NCBI RefSeq assembly: GCF_044597725.1
Contig: NZ_CP139003.1
Span: 1,364,001 to 1,428,000 of the forward strand
From: Bermanella sp044597725
GTDB taxonomy: Bacteria > Pseudomonadota > Gammaproteobacteria > Pseudomonadales > Oceanobacteraceae
DNA length: 64,000 nt
Direction of reading: 5' to 3'
Below, one piece after another: positions 53,710-62,142 of the stretch. The notes beneath the pieces were generated by a model. It made no database searches, had not been told where the DNA came from, and worked only from the letters and a program-made list of their open reading frames with translations. The stretch's first letter is position 1, and every line of letters starts with the position of its first letter. The translations under genes were made by a program, and so were the position numbers.

Positions 53710-56154
53710 TCAGTTAAGGGTTACTTGAAGTATGCTTCGTCTAAGCTCAGCGTTGAGCAGAATTTTGGCATCTTCAGCAATAACATTAATGCGGTCACCA
53801 AAGACAATATGATCATCTTCAAGGTGTAGTACGTTGCGTTCGAGTAGCTCATCAATGAGGTTTTTAAACAGCGCCTTATCGAAGAACTCAGGCGCATTAA
53901 GTCCGTGTAAAATGGAAATTCGTTGCGCCATTAGTGAACAGTTTTGAACCATTTCGTCTTTGTTGAGTGTGCCCGAACCAGAGCGCTGTAGCAGCGCGAT
54001 AGCAATGTAATAGCGCTCAAGTATTTGTATTACTTGTTCTGACAACACCGATAAAATGATGTAGTCGTTAGAGCTCACTGGTGGGCGCACCAAATACTCG
54101 CCGTCAGATGTTAAGTAGCCTTTGCTGACACACAGATCTAACCATTGTTCAACAACTGGGTTTATCTCATCTTCCTTCCAATGTAAAAATAACTCAGCTT
54201 TTAGGTACGGGTAAATGGTCGATGCAAAGCGAATTACGTCCTGACGTTTCATTTTTACATTATTGATAAACAAACACGCTAACATGGACGGAATCGCAAA
54301 TAGGTGAATGACGTTATTACGATAATACGTCAGCATTACGGCCTGCGCTTCATCCACGCGAATAATATCGCCAAGAGGGTGGTTTAAACGCTCCACCGCT
54401 TGCATTGATTCGGCATATTGAATCCAGTCTTGGCCATTTCCTTCAGGCAAGGTAGTCAGGTGGCTGTATGGCATATCAATCGCTAAATCACGATACAGAT
54501 TAAGTGTCTGCGCTAATATTGTCTCATCCATGCTTTGCTTTGGAGTAGCCAATAAAGCTAGGGAAACCATATTGATCGGGTTTAAAGCAGCGGCTTTGTT
54601 TATTTGTGTTACCACTTCAATTGATAAATTACTTACCGCTTTATTGGCCCATTTAGGCCGATATTCGGGACCATGGTCTTGTTGTTTCCAGCCTGGGTTT
54701 TCTTGCTCTAAGTAGTGATCTAAGTCGATAGGATCACCAAAACTTAAGTAAACTTTACCGAAATTACGCTTTAGATCTTTAAAAGTTTTAAATACCCCAA
54801 GTAGCGATTCTTTTTTCTTCGATTGGCCGCGCAATTCACCGATATAAGTGCCACCCTCAAATACTTTTTCGTAGCCGATATAAACCGGCATAAACACAAT
54901 TGGTTTGTGATAGTCGCGCAGGAAACTACGAACGGTCATGGCAATCATGCCTGCACGTGGACGTAAGGTACGACCAGTACGAGAGCGGCCGCCTTCGACA
55001 AAGTACTCCGTGCTGTAGCCTGAGGTAAATATGGCGTGTAGGTATTCATCAAATACCGCACTATAAAGCGGATTATCTTTGAAGCTACGACGCATAAAAA
55101 AAGCACCACCGCGGCGAAGAATAGGGCCTAATACGGGTAGGTTTAAGTTAATGCCTGCGGCAATTTGGGGTGGGACAATACCATTTTTAAATAATACATA
55201 AGACAGCAACAAGTAATCGATGTGACTACGATGGCAGGGCACATAAATAATCTCATTGTCTTTATAAATCTGCTTTAAGCCTTCTAGGTTTTTAACCGTT
55301 ACACCGTTGTACAGCTTGTTCCATACCCAAGTGAGTACGATATCCAAAAAGCGTATTGTGCTGTGGCTTTGGTTAGAGGCAATTTCGTCACCATATTTTA
55401 TAGCACGTGCTTCTGCTTTTTCGCGGGAGATCCCTTTTTCATCCATTTCTCGCTGAATTGCCGCTTTAACCATGGGTTTGCGTACTAATCGATGCACAAG
55501 CGTGCGTCGGTGACTTAGGTCGGGGCCGATAACAGCTGTACGAATATGGCGGAAGTGAACGCGTAGTATTCGACCAAGTTTGCGAATAAATCGAGCTTGG
55601 TCCAAATCGGCATTTTCTGCTTGCATCTCACTAAGTTTAATAGCGGGGCTAACATTGACGAAGGTATTACGGCCATTTAATAAAATACTGATAAAACGGC
55701 GGAATTTACCTGTCACCGACCATGTATCACCTAGCCAAATTTTGAGGAAACTTTTTTCTTTGTTCGGTGAACGTCCCCAAAATACATTTATGGGGATAAT
55801 TTCAACTTTTAGATCAGGGTTTGTTTCGGCCAAAGCGAGCATTTTGGTTACACTGGAATGCAAGTATGGCATGGCGCGTTTTTTAAATATGCTGCCTTCA
55901 GTTCGAGACATGTAAATAATGCGATTATTAAATTCTTGGCCGCCTGCCTCAAAGCTGTCTAAGGCGCGGGGCAAGTTATACTTTCGAGTCTCACTATCAA
56001 CCACCAGGGCTGCACTGTAAGATTTGTGAGGCAGGGCATAAAATACAACCTTGTTCTCGGTATCTGTGTCCTCTATTCCTACTACCTCGGTTTTGACCCA
56101 AAGCTTTAGCAGGTAGCGGGAAATACTATTTAAAAAAGATACGATGGCACGCAA
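53710..56154 (-). CDS. plsB: Glycerol-3-phosphate 1-O-acyltransferase PlsB
   Basis: 814-residue inner-membrane enzyme for the first acylation in phospholipid synthesis, using acyl-CoA or acyl-ACP. The HX4D acyltransferase motif is in VPCHRSHIDYLLLSY near 304-318, with the downstream GAFFMRRSF, FVEGGRSRTG and PVYIGYEK blocks of the PlsC/DHAPAT fold. Length matches E. coli PlsB (about 807). Alone on its strand, convergent with the small gene. Confidence 0.95.
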   Translation of the reverse strand: MRAIVSFLNSISRYLLKLWVKTEVVGIEDTDTENKVVFYALPHKSYSAALVVDSETRKYNLPRALDSFEAGGQEFNNRIIYMSRTEGSIFKKRAMPYLHSSVTKMLALAETNPDLKVEIIPINVFWGRSPNKEKSFLKIWLGDTWSVTGKFRRFISILLNGRNTFVNVSPAIKLSEMQAENADLDQARFIRKLGRILRVHFRHIRTAVIGPDLSHRRTLVHRLVRKPMVKAAIQREMDEKGISREKAEARAIKYGDEIASNQSHSTIRFLDIVLTWVWNKLYNGVTVKNLEGLKQIYKDNEIIYVPCHRSHIDYLLLSYVLFKNGIVPPQIAAGINLNLPVLGPILRRGGAFFMRRSFKDNPLYSAVFDEYLHAIFTSGYSTEYFVEGGRSRTGRTLRPRAGMIAMTVRSFLRDYHKPIVFMPVYIGYEKVFEGGTYIGELRGQSKKKESLLGVFKTFKDLKRNFGKVYLSFGDPIDLDHYLEQENPGWKQQDHGPEYRPKWANKAVSNLSIEVVTQINKAAALNPINMVSLALLATPKQSMDETILAQTLNLYRDLAIDMPYSHLTTLPEGNGQDWIQYAESMQAVERLNHPLGDIIRVDEAQAVMLTYYRNNVIHLFAIPSMLACLFINNVKMKRQDVIRFASTIYPYLKAELFLHWKEDEINPVVEQWLDLCVSKGYLTSDGEYLVRPPVSSNDYIILSVLSEQVIQILERYYIAIALLQRSGSGTLNKDEMVQNCSLMAQRISILHGLNAPEFFDKALFKNLIDELLERNVLHLEDDHIVFGDRINVIAEDAKILLNAELRRSILQVTLN

Positions 56155-56370
56155 ACCTTCACCTCATGTATAAATACAGATTATTTAGTGTAAACCAATC
56201 TTGCTTGAAGCGCAGATTGTATCAGTCTTTTAGATTAAGCCAACTGGGAAAATAGGCCGTTGGCGTCATTATTGTGGGTCTATGTATAGTCGCCCTAAAA
56301 ACGTCATTGATGTGTTAGCCTATGACTATCTTGGTAGTGATTTTCGTAAGCGGCGTTAGTCAGTATTGGC

Positions 56371-56586
56371 TTAATAGTGCGGGGGTGGCGTTTCTTCATC
56401 CGTTCCCTTTATATTACCTACGCCCGACTCATCAAGACGGGAGTTTAAGTGCCTCACTGCGCGTTCCAGCATGCTTATTTGCGCTTGCTGGTCGGTGACA
56501 ATCTCGTTTAATTCGTCTTGATTATTCTCGAGAAATGCTATTCGCATCTGCAAATCTTCGATCTGTTCTTGCTGTTTATCAGTCAT
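56371..56586 (-). CDS. slyX: SlyX family coiled-coil protein
   Basis: 71 residues. Heptad pattern from residue 1 to about 50 (LQMRIAFLENNQDELNEIV) predicts a coiled coil; the C terminus ends TPPPHY, the PPHY ending typical of SlyX. Function unknown. It is on its own with no operon partner visible. Confidence 0.88.
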   Translation of the reverse strand: MTDKQQEQIEDLQMRIAFLENNQDELNEIVTDQQAQISMLERAVRHLNSRLDESGVGNIKGTDEETPPPHY

Positions 56587-56700
56587 AATTTCTATCGTAT
56601 TGATTTTTAACGCTAATTCATATTAGATACACGTGCTTGGCTGAATTGTACACCAAGTTCGTGAATAACTGATCATCTGGTTAATTTGAGAAGGTTTGAG

Positions 56701-57216
56701 ATGCAAAACTCATGGTTTAAAAAAGTATTGGTTAATTTGGTTTTGGCGGTTCCTGCCCCAGCCATTATGGCCGCATTGTTCTATTTCGTTGGTGGAAGCC
56801 AAGTATTTACGTTTGCGGATGCAGCAGCCGCTGCCAGTAATGAAAGTGCGTGGGGCCTGTTTTTCCAGCAGGATGGCGCGATTCTGGGTTATTTGGTTAG
56901 CGTGATCTTCATTTTTGTATTGTTAACATTTGTAGGTGCACTTAGTGGCCCTCAACCTCGCTATAAGCGCCGTGGTACAGGTACTTTAATCGAGAATGAC
57001 GTTGATGATGGTCGTGAGCGCGGTATGGTTAAGTGGTTTAATGTGAAAAAAGGCTTTGGTTTTATCACCCGTGATAACGGTGAAGATGTATTTGTTCACT
57101 TCCGTTCTATTCGTGGTACTGGTCATCGTTCACTTAGCGAAGGTCAGAATGTTAAGTTTAGCGTTGTAGATGGGCAAAAAGGCTTGCAGGCGGAAGACGT
57201 TTCGGTGGTTAAGTAA
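56701..57216 (+). CDS. Membrane-anchored cold-shock-domain protein
   Basis: 171 residues: two membrane helices (about 9-31 and 60-82), a short basic linker (YKRRGTG near 88-94) and a C-terminal cold-shock domain (about 107-170) with RNP1 KGFGFI at 117-122 and RNP2 VFVHF at 130-134. The domain should bind single-stranded RNA or DNA at the cytosolic face. Frame opens from a TTG at 56686, but GAGAAGG six bases before ATG 56701 fixes the start. Soluble Csp proteins have about 70 residues, so the membrane half is the unusual part. A perfect terminator follows. Confidence 0.88.
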   Translation: MQNSWFKKVLVNLVLAVPAPAIMAALFYFVGGSQVFTFADAAAAASNESAWGLFFQQDGAILGYLVSVIFIFVLLTFVGALSGPQPRYKRRGTGTLIENDVDDGRERGMVKWFNVKKGFGFITRDNGEDVFVHFRSIRGTGHRSLSEGQNVKFSVVDGQKGLQAEDVSVVK

Positions 57217-57262
57217 TCGACCTCTGAATAGTCACCTGCGCATTTGGCGCTTGTAAAACAAA

Positions 57263-57291
57263 AAAACCAGCTTAGTAAAGCTGGTTTTTTT
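57263..57291 (+). terminator. Intrinsic terminator of the cold-shock gene
   Basis: AAAACCAGCTT (57263-57273) and AAGCTGGTTTT (57278-57288) form an 11-bp perfect stem with an AGTA loop and a T8 tail. The A run on its left makes it bidirectional. Confidence 0.9.
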
Positions 57292-57311
57292 TGTTTGGGT
57301 GATATGAAATC

Positions 57312-57701
57312 TTAGTGATCCCATTCGATTAGCATATCGTCTTCACTTGGTGAAATTCGCCACCACTTGCTATCCGGTCGTTGACCTTCGCTCCAGCCGG
57401 AATTAGAGCAACGCACTTGCGTGTTTAATGCTGCTGCCGCTGCTTTTGCGCACTCAAGGTCGGTATCCCAAGGTGTGTTGTTTTGCTTAAACCATAGGCT
57501 TGTAAAGTGGCCAACCGCATTGCCAAAGGCGATAACGGTACTGCCATCTACGGTCCAGTTGCAGCGCGCTTCAGATTTTTTGCTAACTAACTCTCCTCGT
57601 TCTACCGCAGAAAATTGCCCGTCTAGCCAGTCTTCAATTTGCTTGAAGGTGACGTCTTGCAGGTATATTTCTATATCAGGGTAGCGTTCAGGGTTTGTCA
57701 T
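57312..57701 (-). CDS. Hypothetical protein, tryptophan-rich small domain
   Basis: 129 residues, soluble, acidic, no signal. Several Trp residues (DWLDGQF, RCNWTVDG, LWFKQNN, TPWDTD, SGWSEG, KWWRIS) and three cysteines. No family recognised. It overlaps the preceding gene by 14 bp on the same strand and belongs to the small cluster with the membrane protein and rlmA. Confidence 0.7.
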   Translation of the reverse strand: MTNPERYPDIEIYLQDVTFKQIEDWLDGQFSAVERGELVSKKSEARCNWTVDGSTVIAFGNAVGHFTSLWFKQNNTPWDTDLECAKAAAAALNTQVRCSNSGWSEGQRPDSKWWRISPSEDDMLIEWDH

Positions 57702-57990
57702 TGTCTTTGTTTTCGTCCTTAGAGGCCGGTTTCTTCGGTTTTTGAATAAGATTAAACCAACGGTAATAGGTTAGTGCCAAGTAGGCAAATATCGTGATCG
57801 TAAAGCCACCACCAAGTAGTACTATTGCACCATAATAACCTAGCGTGTGGGTTACTCCGGATAAGTTAGGCACATAGTAGAAGGCGGCTAGTCCGCTATA
57901 AAATAGCCCTAAGCCCAATAGAAACAGCACTAAACTGCGCTGTGTCTGGTGGGCATAGCGATATAATAGTCCTTTAAACGGATTCTTCAT
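57688..57990 (-). CDS. Small two-helix membrane protein, unknown function
   Basis: 100 residues with two membrane segments (about 18-40 and 48-72) and a charged tail rich in Lys and Asp (SKDENKDNDKP). No family recognised. Its start overlaps the rlmA stop by 4 bp, so it is translated with rlmA. Confidence 0.7.
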   Translation of the reverse strand: MKNPFKGLLYRYAHQTQRSLVLFLLGLGLFYSGLAAFYYVPNLSGVTHTLGYYGAIVLLGGGFTITIFAYLALTYYRWFNLIQKPKKPASKDENKDNDKP

Positions 57991-58823
57991 GATGCCACGC
58001 TTTTAGGTTTAAATACGTCTACATTAACTTGTACTCGCAGGCTCAACTGCTCGGTTTGTGCTAAGCCTTGCTGTGTCTCATTGCTTGAACGCCAAACATG
58101 GGGCGTCATCGCCAATAAATACTGTAGATCTGTGTTATTCAGTGTAATGTTAAAATCTAACTGCTGATTGTGCTCATGGGCAAAGTAGGGTGCCATGAGG
58201 CTCGTGACATCAAGCTCGTTGAAACGAGGGTCGTTATAAATGGCTTGTTTAAGCTCCATTAAATGATGTTTGCCACTGGATACAATAACCACTATGCCTT
58301 GTTCGTGACACAAATCAAACAGTGTTTGCGGCATAATCCGATTAAATATATTCAAAATCAAGTGCTGGCTATGGGGTTGTACAGGTGCAGCCTTAGCATT
58401 GGCGACCAACCAGTTTATATGGCCCTGACGCTTACATGCCTGCTTAATGGCTTCTTTACTGATATCAAGGCCAATCAGTGTATGGTCAATCTGATGATCG
58501 CTCAGGGAGTGATGTAAGCGCTCTGTGTAGTAACCTTCGCCACACCCCAAGTCCAAAACCTGAATTTCCTGCTCTTGCCATAGGTAATCAATAACCTGCT
58601 GGTTAATGCAATCACTAATGCTTTGGTAATGGCCGGCATTTAAAAAGTGTTTGCGGGCTTTTACCATGTTGGCAGTATCGCCAGGTTGTTTACTTTTTTT
58701 CGCTTGATTGAGTAAAAGGTTGTAATAACCTTGCTTGGCCTGATCGAAACTATGGCCTTGGCCACAAACAAGCTGACGCGATGCAGTGTGCATTGCGCTC
58801 TGACAAACGGGACAAATCAACAT
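57987..58823 (-). CDS. rlmA: 23S rRNA (guanine(745)-N1)-methyltransferase RlmA
   Basis: 278 residues. N-terminal zinc site in CPVCQSAM and CGQGHSFD (about 4-25), then a SAM fold with LDLGCGEGYYTERL near 95-108 and DISKEAIKQA near 124-133. It methylates N1 of G745 in helix 35 of 23S rRNA; the E. coli enzyme has about 269 residues. The family is split between RlmA(I) and (II); the gammaproteobacterial form is assumed. Confidence 0.93.
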   Translation of the reverse strand: MLICPVCQSAMHTASRQLVCGQGHSFDQAKQGYYNLLLNQAKKSKQPGDTANMVKARKHFLNAGHYQSISDCINQQVIDYLWQEQEIQVLDLGCGEGYYTERLHHSLSDHQIDHTLIGLDISKEAIKQACKRQGHINWLVANAKAAPVQPHSQHLILNIFNRIMPQTLFDLCHEQGIVVIVSSGKHHLMELKQAIYNDPRFNELDVTSLMAPYFAHEHNQQLDFNITLNNTDLQYLLAMTPHVWRSSNETQQGLAQTEQLSLRVQVNVDVFKPKSVAS

Positions 58824-58831
58824 ATTAGTAA

Positions 58832-59974
58832 CTATTTTGTATCCGTTAGTAGGTTTTCGAGAATGCGTTCGTAAATAAGGCTCAATTGCTCCAAATCGTG
58901 AATGCTCACATGCTCGTTTACTTGGTGAATAGTGGCATTGATGGGACCAAGCTCAATCACTTGTGAGCCCGTTGGCGCAATAAAACGACCGTCACTGGTG
59001 CCACCTGCGGTAGAAAGTTCTGTATCAATACCGGTTACGTGTTTTATGGCTTCAACGGTCGCATCCACTAAAGAACCATGATCGGTTAAGAATGGTTCGC
59101 CGCTTAAGTTCCACTCAATGTGATAATCAAGGCCGTAGGTGTCTAGAATACTTTTGGTGCGATATTTAAGCTCATCAGCGGTCAGCTCCGTTGAGAAACG
59201 AAAGTTAAACGTTACCTCAACCACACCTGGGATAACGTTAGTAGCGCCCGTTCCGCCATGAATATTACTAATTTGGAAACTGGTGGCGGGGAAGAAATCA
59301 TTGCCTTGATCCCATTCTTCTTGGCTAAGTTCAGCCAATGCAGGTGCCACCAAATGGATAGGGTTTTTTGCAAGGTGAGGGTAAGCCACATGACCCTGCT
59401 TGCCTTTGACTGTCATCACCGCCCCTAGAGAGCCGCGGCGACCGTTTTTGATCACATCACCGCAATGTGTGGTGCTGGAGGGCTCACCCACTATGCACAT
59501 ATCAATGGGTTCGTTGCGTTCTTGTAGGGTTTCCATCACCTTGCGAGTGCCGTTTTTTGCAGGGCCTTCTTCGTCGCTGGTAATGAGGTACGCAATAGAG
59601 CCTTTATGATCTGGATGACGTTTAATAAAGCGTTCGGTGGCCGCTAAAAAGGCAGCAATTGATCCTTTCATATCTGCCGCACCACGGCCGTATAACATGC
59701 CATTTTCAATGGTTGCGTCAAATGGAGGGTGCTGCCAATTTTCAGCCGGTCCTGTAGGGACAACATCGGTATGACCTGCAAAGCAAACCAAAGGTGATTG
59801 ATTGCCTTTGCGTGCCCACAGGTTTTTTACTTCTTCAAATTGCATCGTTTCGCAGGTAAAGCCAAGAGGCTCCAGTATATCGCACATCATGGGCTGACAT
59901 TCTGCGTCATCAGGTGTTACTGATGCTTGTTCGATAAGGGCGATGGATAAAGCTAGGGTGCGACTATCGCTCAT
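58832..59974 (-). CDS. dapE: Succinyl-diaminopimelate desuccinylase
   Basis: 380 residues. Zinc amidohydrolase of the lysine/diaminopimelate pathway. CFAGHTDVVPTG near 65-76, GRGAADMKGSIAAF near 96-109 and SDEEGPAKNGT near 133-143 supply His, Asp and Glu metal ligands; NVIPGVVEVTFNFRFS near 245-260. The frame opens to 60031, but AAAGAG six bases before ATG 59974 and the family-typical MSDSRTLAL fix the start. Confidence 0.95.
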   Translation of the reverse strand: MSDSRTLALSIALIEQASVTPDDAECQPMMCDILEPLGFTCETMQFEEVKNLWARKGNQSPLVCFAGHTDVVPTGPAENWQHPPFDATIENGMLYGRGAADMKGSIAAFLAATERFIKRHPDHKGSIAYLITSDEEGPAKNGTRKVMETLQERNEPIDMCIVGEPSSTTHCGDVIKNGRRGSLGAVMTVKGKQGHVAYPHLAKNPIHLVAPALAELSQEEWDQGNDFFPATSFQISNIHGGTGATNVIPGVVEVTFNFRFSTELTADELKYRTKSILDTYGLDYHIEWNLSGEPFLTDHGSLVDATVEAIKHVTGIDTELSTAGGTSDGRFIAPTGSQVIELGPINATIHQVNEHVSIHDLEQLSLIYERILENLLTDTK

Positions 59975-59996
59975 GCTGATCTCTTTACGGTCAAAG

Positions 59997-60731
59997 TTAT
60001 TTCGATTGCGTACGGTCAAGCAGTTTATCAATACTGCTTAAAACCCCACGTAACATATTTAATTCAATTTTTTCTGGCCGTGCACGGTTAAATAAACGCT
60101 TAAACCGTAACATGGCTTGGCCCGGGTGAGCTTTTATTAAAAACCCACTGCGGGTTAGCGTGGCCTCTAAATGCTGGTAAAACTGATTAAGCTCTTTTAC
60201 CTGCGGATACATTTTTTCTGCGTGTGCTATGGGTTCACGGCTAGCCATAAAGCACTCATAACATACCAGTTGTACTGCTTGAGCAACGTTAAGTACGGGG
60301 TAGTCTGGGTTGCCGGGTATATCCATATGGAAATGGGCCAGTCTTAAGTGCTCATTATGCAACCCCATACGCTCGGGGCCAAATAAAATAGCAACCTTAC
60401 CTGTAGATGATTCTTGGCTTATTTGCTGGGCGGCTTCCCTTGCTTCTTTGATGGGCCACGGATGACTACGAGAACGTGCGCTGGTGGCTAATACCAGCTG
60501 ACAATCGGCTATGGCCTCTTCTACCGAGCTGACAATCGTTGCGTGTTCGAGCACGTCGGTTGCCCCAGCGGCCATTGATGTAGCGCTTTCGTGGGGGTAT
60601 TCAACGGGGTTAACCAAAACAAGGTCGGATATGCCCATATTTTTCATGGCCCGTGCGGCTGCGCCAATATTGCCCGGGTGCCAAGTTTGTAGCATGACAA
60701 TACGAATATTGTGCAAATAGCCTTGCTTCAT
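59997..60731 (-). CDS. trmJ: tRNA (cytidine/uridine-2'-O)-methyltransferase TrmJ
   Basis: 244-residue SPOUT enzyme that 2'-O-methylates position 32 of tRNAs. Typical N terminus with NIRIVMLQTWHPGNIGAAARAMKNMG, LVNP near 38, FGPERMGLHNEHL near 113-125 and the knot ending in NVAQAVQLVCYE near 143-154. A C-terminal helical extension follows. dapE lies 22 bp downstream. Divergent from fabR. Confidence 0.92.
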   Translation of the reverse strand: MKQGYLHNIRIVMLQTWHPGNIGAAARAMKNMGISDLVLVNPVEYPHESATSMAAGATDVLEHATIVSSVEEAIADCQLVLATSARSRSHPWPIKEAREAAQQISQESSTGKVAILFGPERMGLHNEHLRLAHFHMDIPGNPDYPVLNVAQAVQLVCYECFMASREPIAHAEKMYPQVKELNQFYQHLEATLTRSGFLIKAHPGQAMLRFKRLFNRARPEKIELNMLRGVLSSIDKLLDRTQSK

Positions 60732-60868
60732 GAATGTTTCTTAGTGCTGGTTAACGAGGGCGCAATGCTACCATAGGGGCGTTTATGACGCCACGAGCGA
60801 CCTTGTTACGAAGCGCTGGGTTTTTTGCACAGCCAAGGTACAATGGAGGCAGTAAAGAAGGATACCTT

Positions 60869-61498
60869 ATGAGCATTCGTGCCGAGCAAAAACTAAAGAC
60901 GCGCCAGTCGATCATCGACGCCGCCCTCGACCTAAGTAAAGACAAAGGCTTTCCAGCCTTAAGTTTGCGTGAAGTAACGCGCAAAGCGGGTATTGCCCCT
61001 GCGACTTTTTATCGACATTTTGTGGACATGGAAGATTTGGGCCTTGCTTTGGTAGACCAAGTGAGCCTGATATTACGCCAGCTAATGCGCCAAGCCCGTC
61101 AACGGGTGAAGGCAAAAGGATCTGTAGTGAATACGTCCGTGGAAACGTTCATGGAGTTTGTGGAGAACTACCCTAATCTTATCCGATTACTCAATACAGA
61201 TATTGCCTCAGGTCCCAAGCCTTTTAGAGAATCCATTATTCGTGAAACGCGCCGCTTTGCGGAAGAGCTCAGTGATGACTTAAGCGGTCCAGAGCAAACT
61301 CGACGTCAGCCCCTTGCTCATGTGCATGAACTCGCCGAAATGATGGTATTGCTGGTCTTTAACCAAGGCGTAGTGGCACTAGAGATGGATGCACAGCAAC
61401 GCAAACAATTGATTAAAAAGCTTAACCTAGAGTTGCGTATGCTGTTAGCGGGCAGTCATGCTTTGTACCTGCGGTCGCAAAGCAAAGGGAAAAGTTAG
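60869..61498 (+). CDS. fabR: TetR family unsaturated fatty acid regulator FabR
   Basis: 209 residues. N-terminal helix-turn-helix (about 20-65) with the FabR hallmark SLREVTRKAGIAPATFYRHFVDMEDLGLALV and then RQLMRQARQR and VETFMEFVENYPNLIRLL. FabR represses fabA/fabB and tunes unsaturated fatty acid content; the E. coli protein has about 215 residues. The frame is open from 60785, but AAGAAGGA six bases before the ATG at 60869 fixes the start. Convergent and overlapping with the next gene by 4 bp. Confidence 0.93.
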   Translation: MSIRAEQKLKTRQSIIDAALDLSKDKGFPALSLREVTRKAGIAPATFYRHFVDMEDLGLALVDQVSLILRQLMRQARQRVKAKGSVVNTSVETFMEFVENYPNLIRLLNTDIASGPKPFRESIIRETRRFAEELSDDLSGPEQTRRQPLAHVHELAEMMVLLVFNQGVVALEMDAQQRKQLIKKLNLELRMLLAGSHALYLRSQSKGKS

Positions 61499-62139
61499 TC
61501 TTTATTTAGGGTTAATGCACTTTGGCGCTCTAGGTCGTTCACAATGCGCCAAGTACCACCTGCATTCTCAACTTTTTCTTGCCAGCGTTGCATCCTATCT
61601 AAGTACTGTTGTGGATCTTGGTTATCTGAACGAAGCTTGGTGACATTCAGAGCAATTACATTGAACCCTGTTAAGTTCAGAGCAACATCTCGGTTATAGC
61701 CAACAGGTAGCTCCTCGCGTAAATCACTAAAAATAAGTACGTGCTTATGGGTGCTGTTAGTTTCGTTGAGATATTCAGTAGACATAAGCAGGCCACCGGT
61801 AATGTCGGTATAGGCACTACTTTTTGCAGTATTCACAAATTCAGCAATTTGCTGAGCAAATTGACGTTTTTGTTCGTTTGCTTTGCTAGGGCGTAAATCA
61901 AACGTAACCTTGGCAACAATATCCTGCTCACTAAAACTGGCACTGTCGATGCGACCCACTGCGAAACTATCACCGGGATTTAATTCCGCTAAATAATAAT
62001 GAATAATTTGCTGTGCTTTCTTAAGCTCTTGTGTGTAGGTCCCTGATGTATCCAATAGTAAATACAAACCTGTAGAGGGGGCTTGCTGGGTGCAAGCCGA
62101 CAACCATAAGGACAATATTAACAATAGAGTTATACGCAT
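61495..62139 (-). CDS. VWA-like lipoprotein of a two-gene membrane module
   Basis: 214 residues. Lipoprotein signal with lipobox LSAC (Cys16), then a von Willebrand A-type fold: MIDAS motif DTSGT at 30-34, a later Thr in TDITGG near 114-119 and Asp in IFSDLRE near 136-142. Such domains bind ligands through a metal ion. No peptide or enzymatic motif. Its partner, a coiled-coil membrane protein, ends 3 bp upstream of its start. The last codons overlap fabR. Function unknown. Confidence 0.75.
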   Translation of the reverse strand: MRITLLLILSLWLSACTQQAPSTGLYLLLDTSGTYTQELKKAQQIIHYYLAELNPGDSFAVGRIDSASFSEQDIVAKVTFDLRPSKANEQKRQFAQQIAEFVNTAKSSAYTDITGGLLMSTEYLNETNSTHKHVLIFSDLREELPVGYNRDVALNLTGFNVIALNVTKLRSDNQDPQQYLDRMQRWQEKVENAGGTWRIVNDLERQSALTLNKD

Positions 62140-62142
62140 TAG

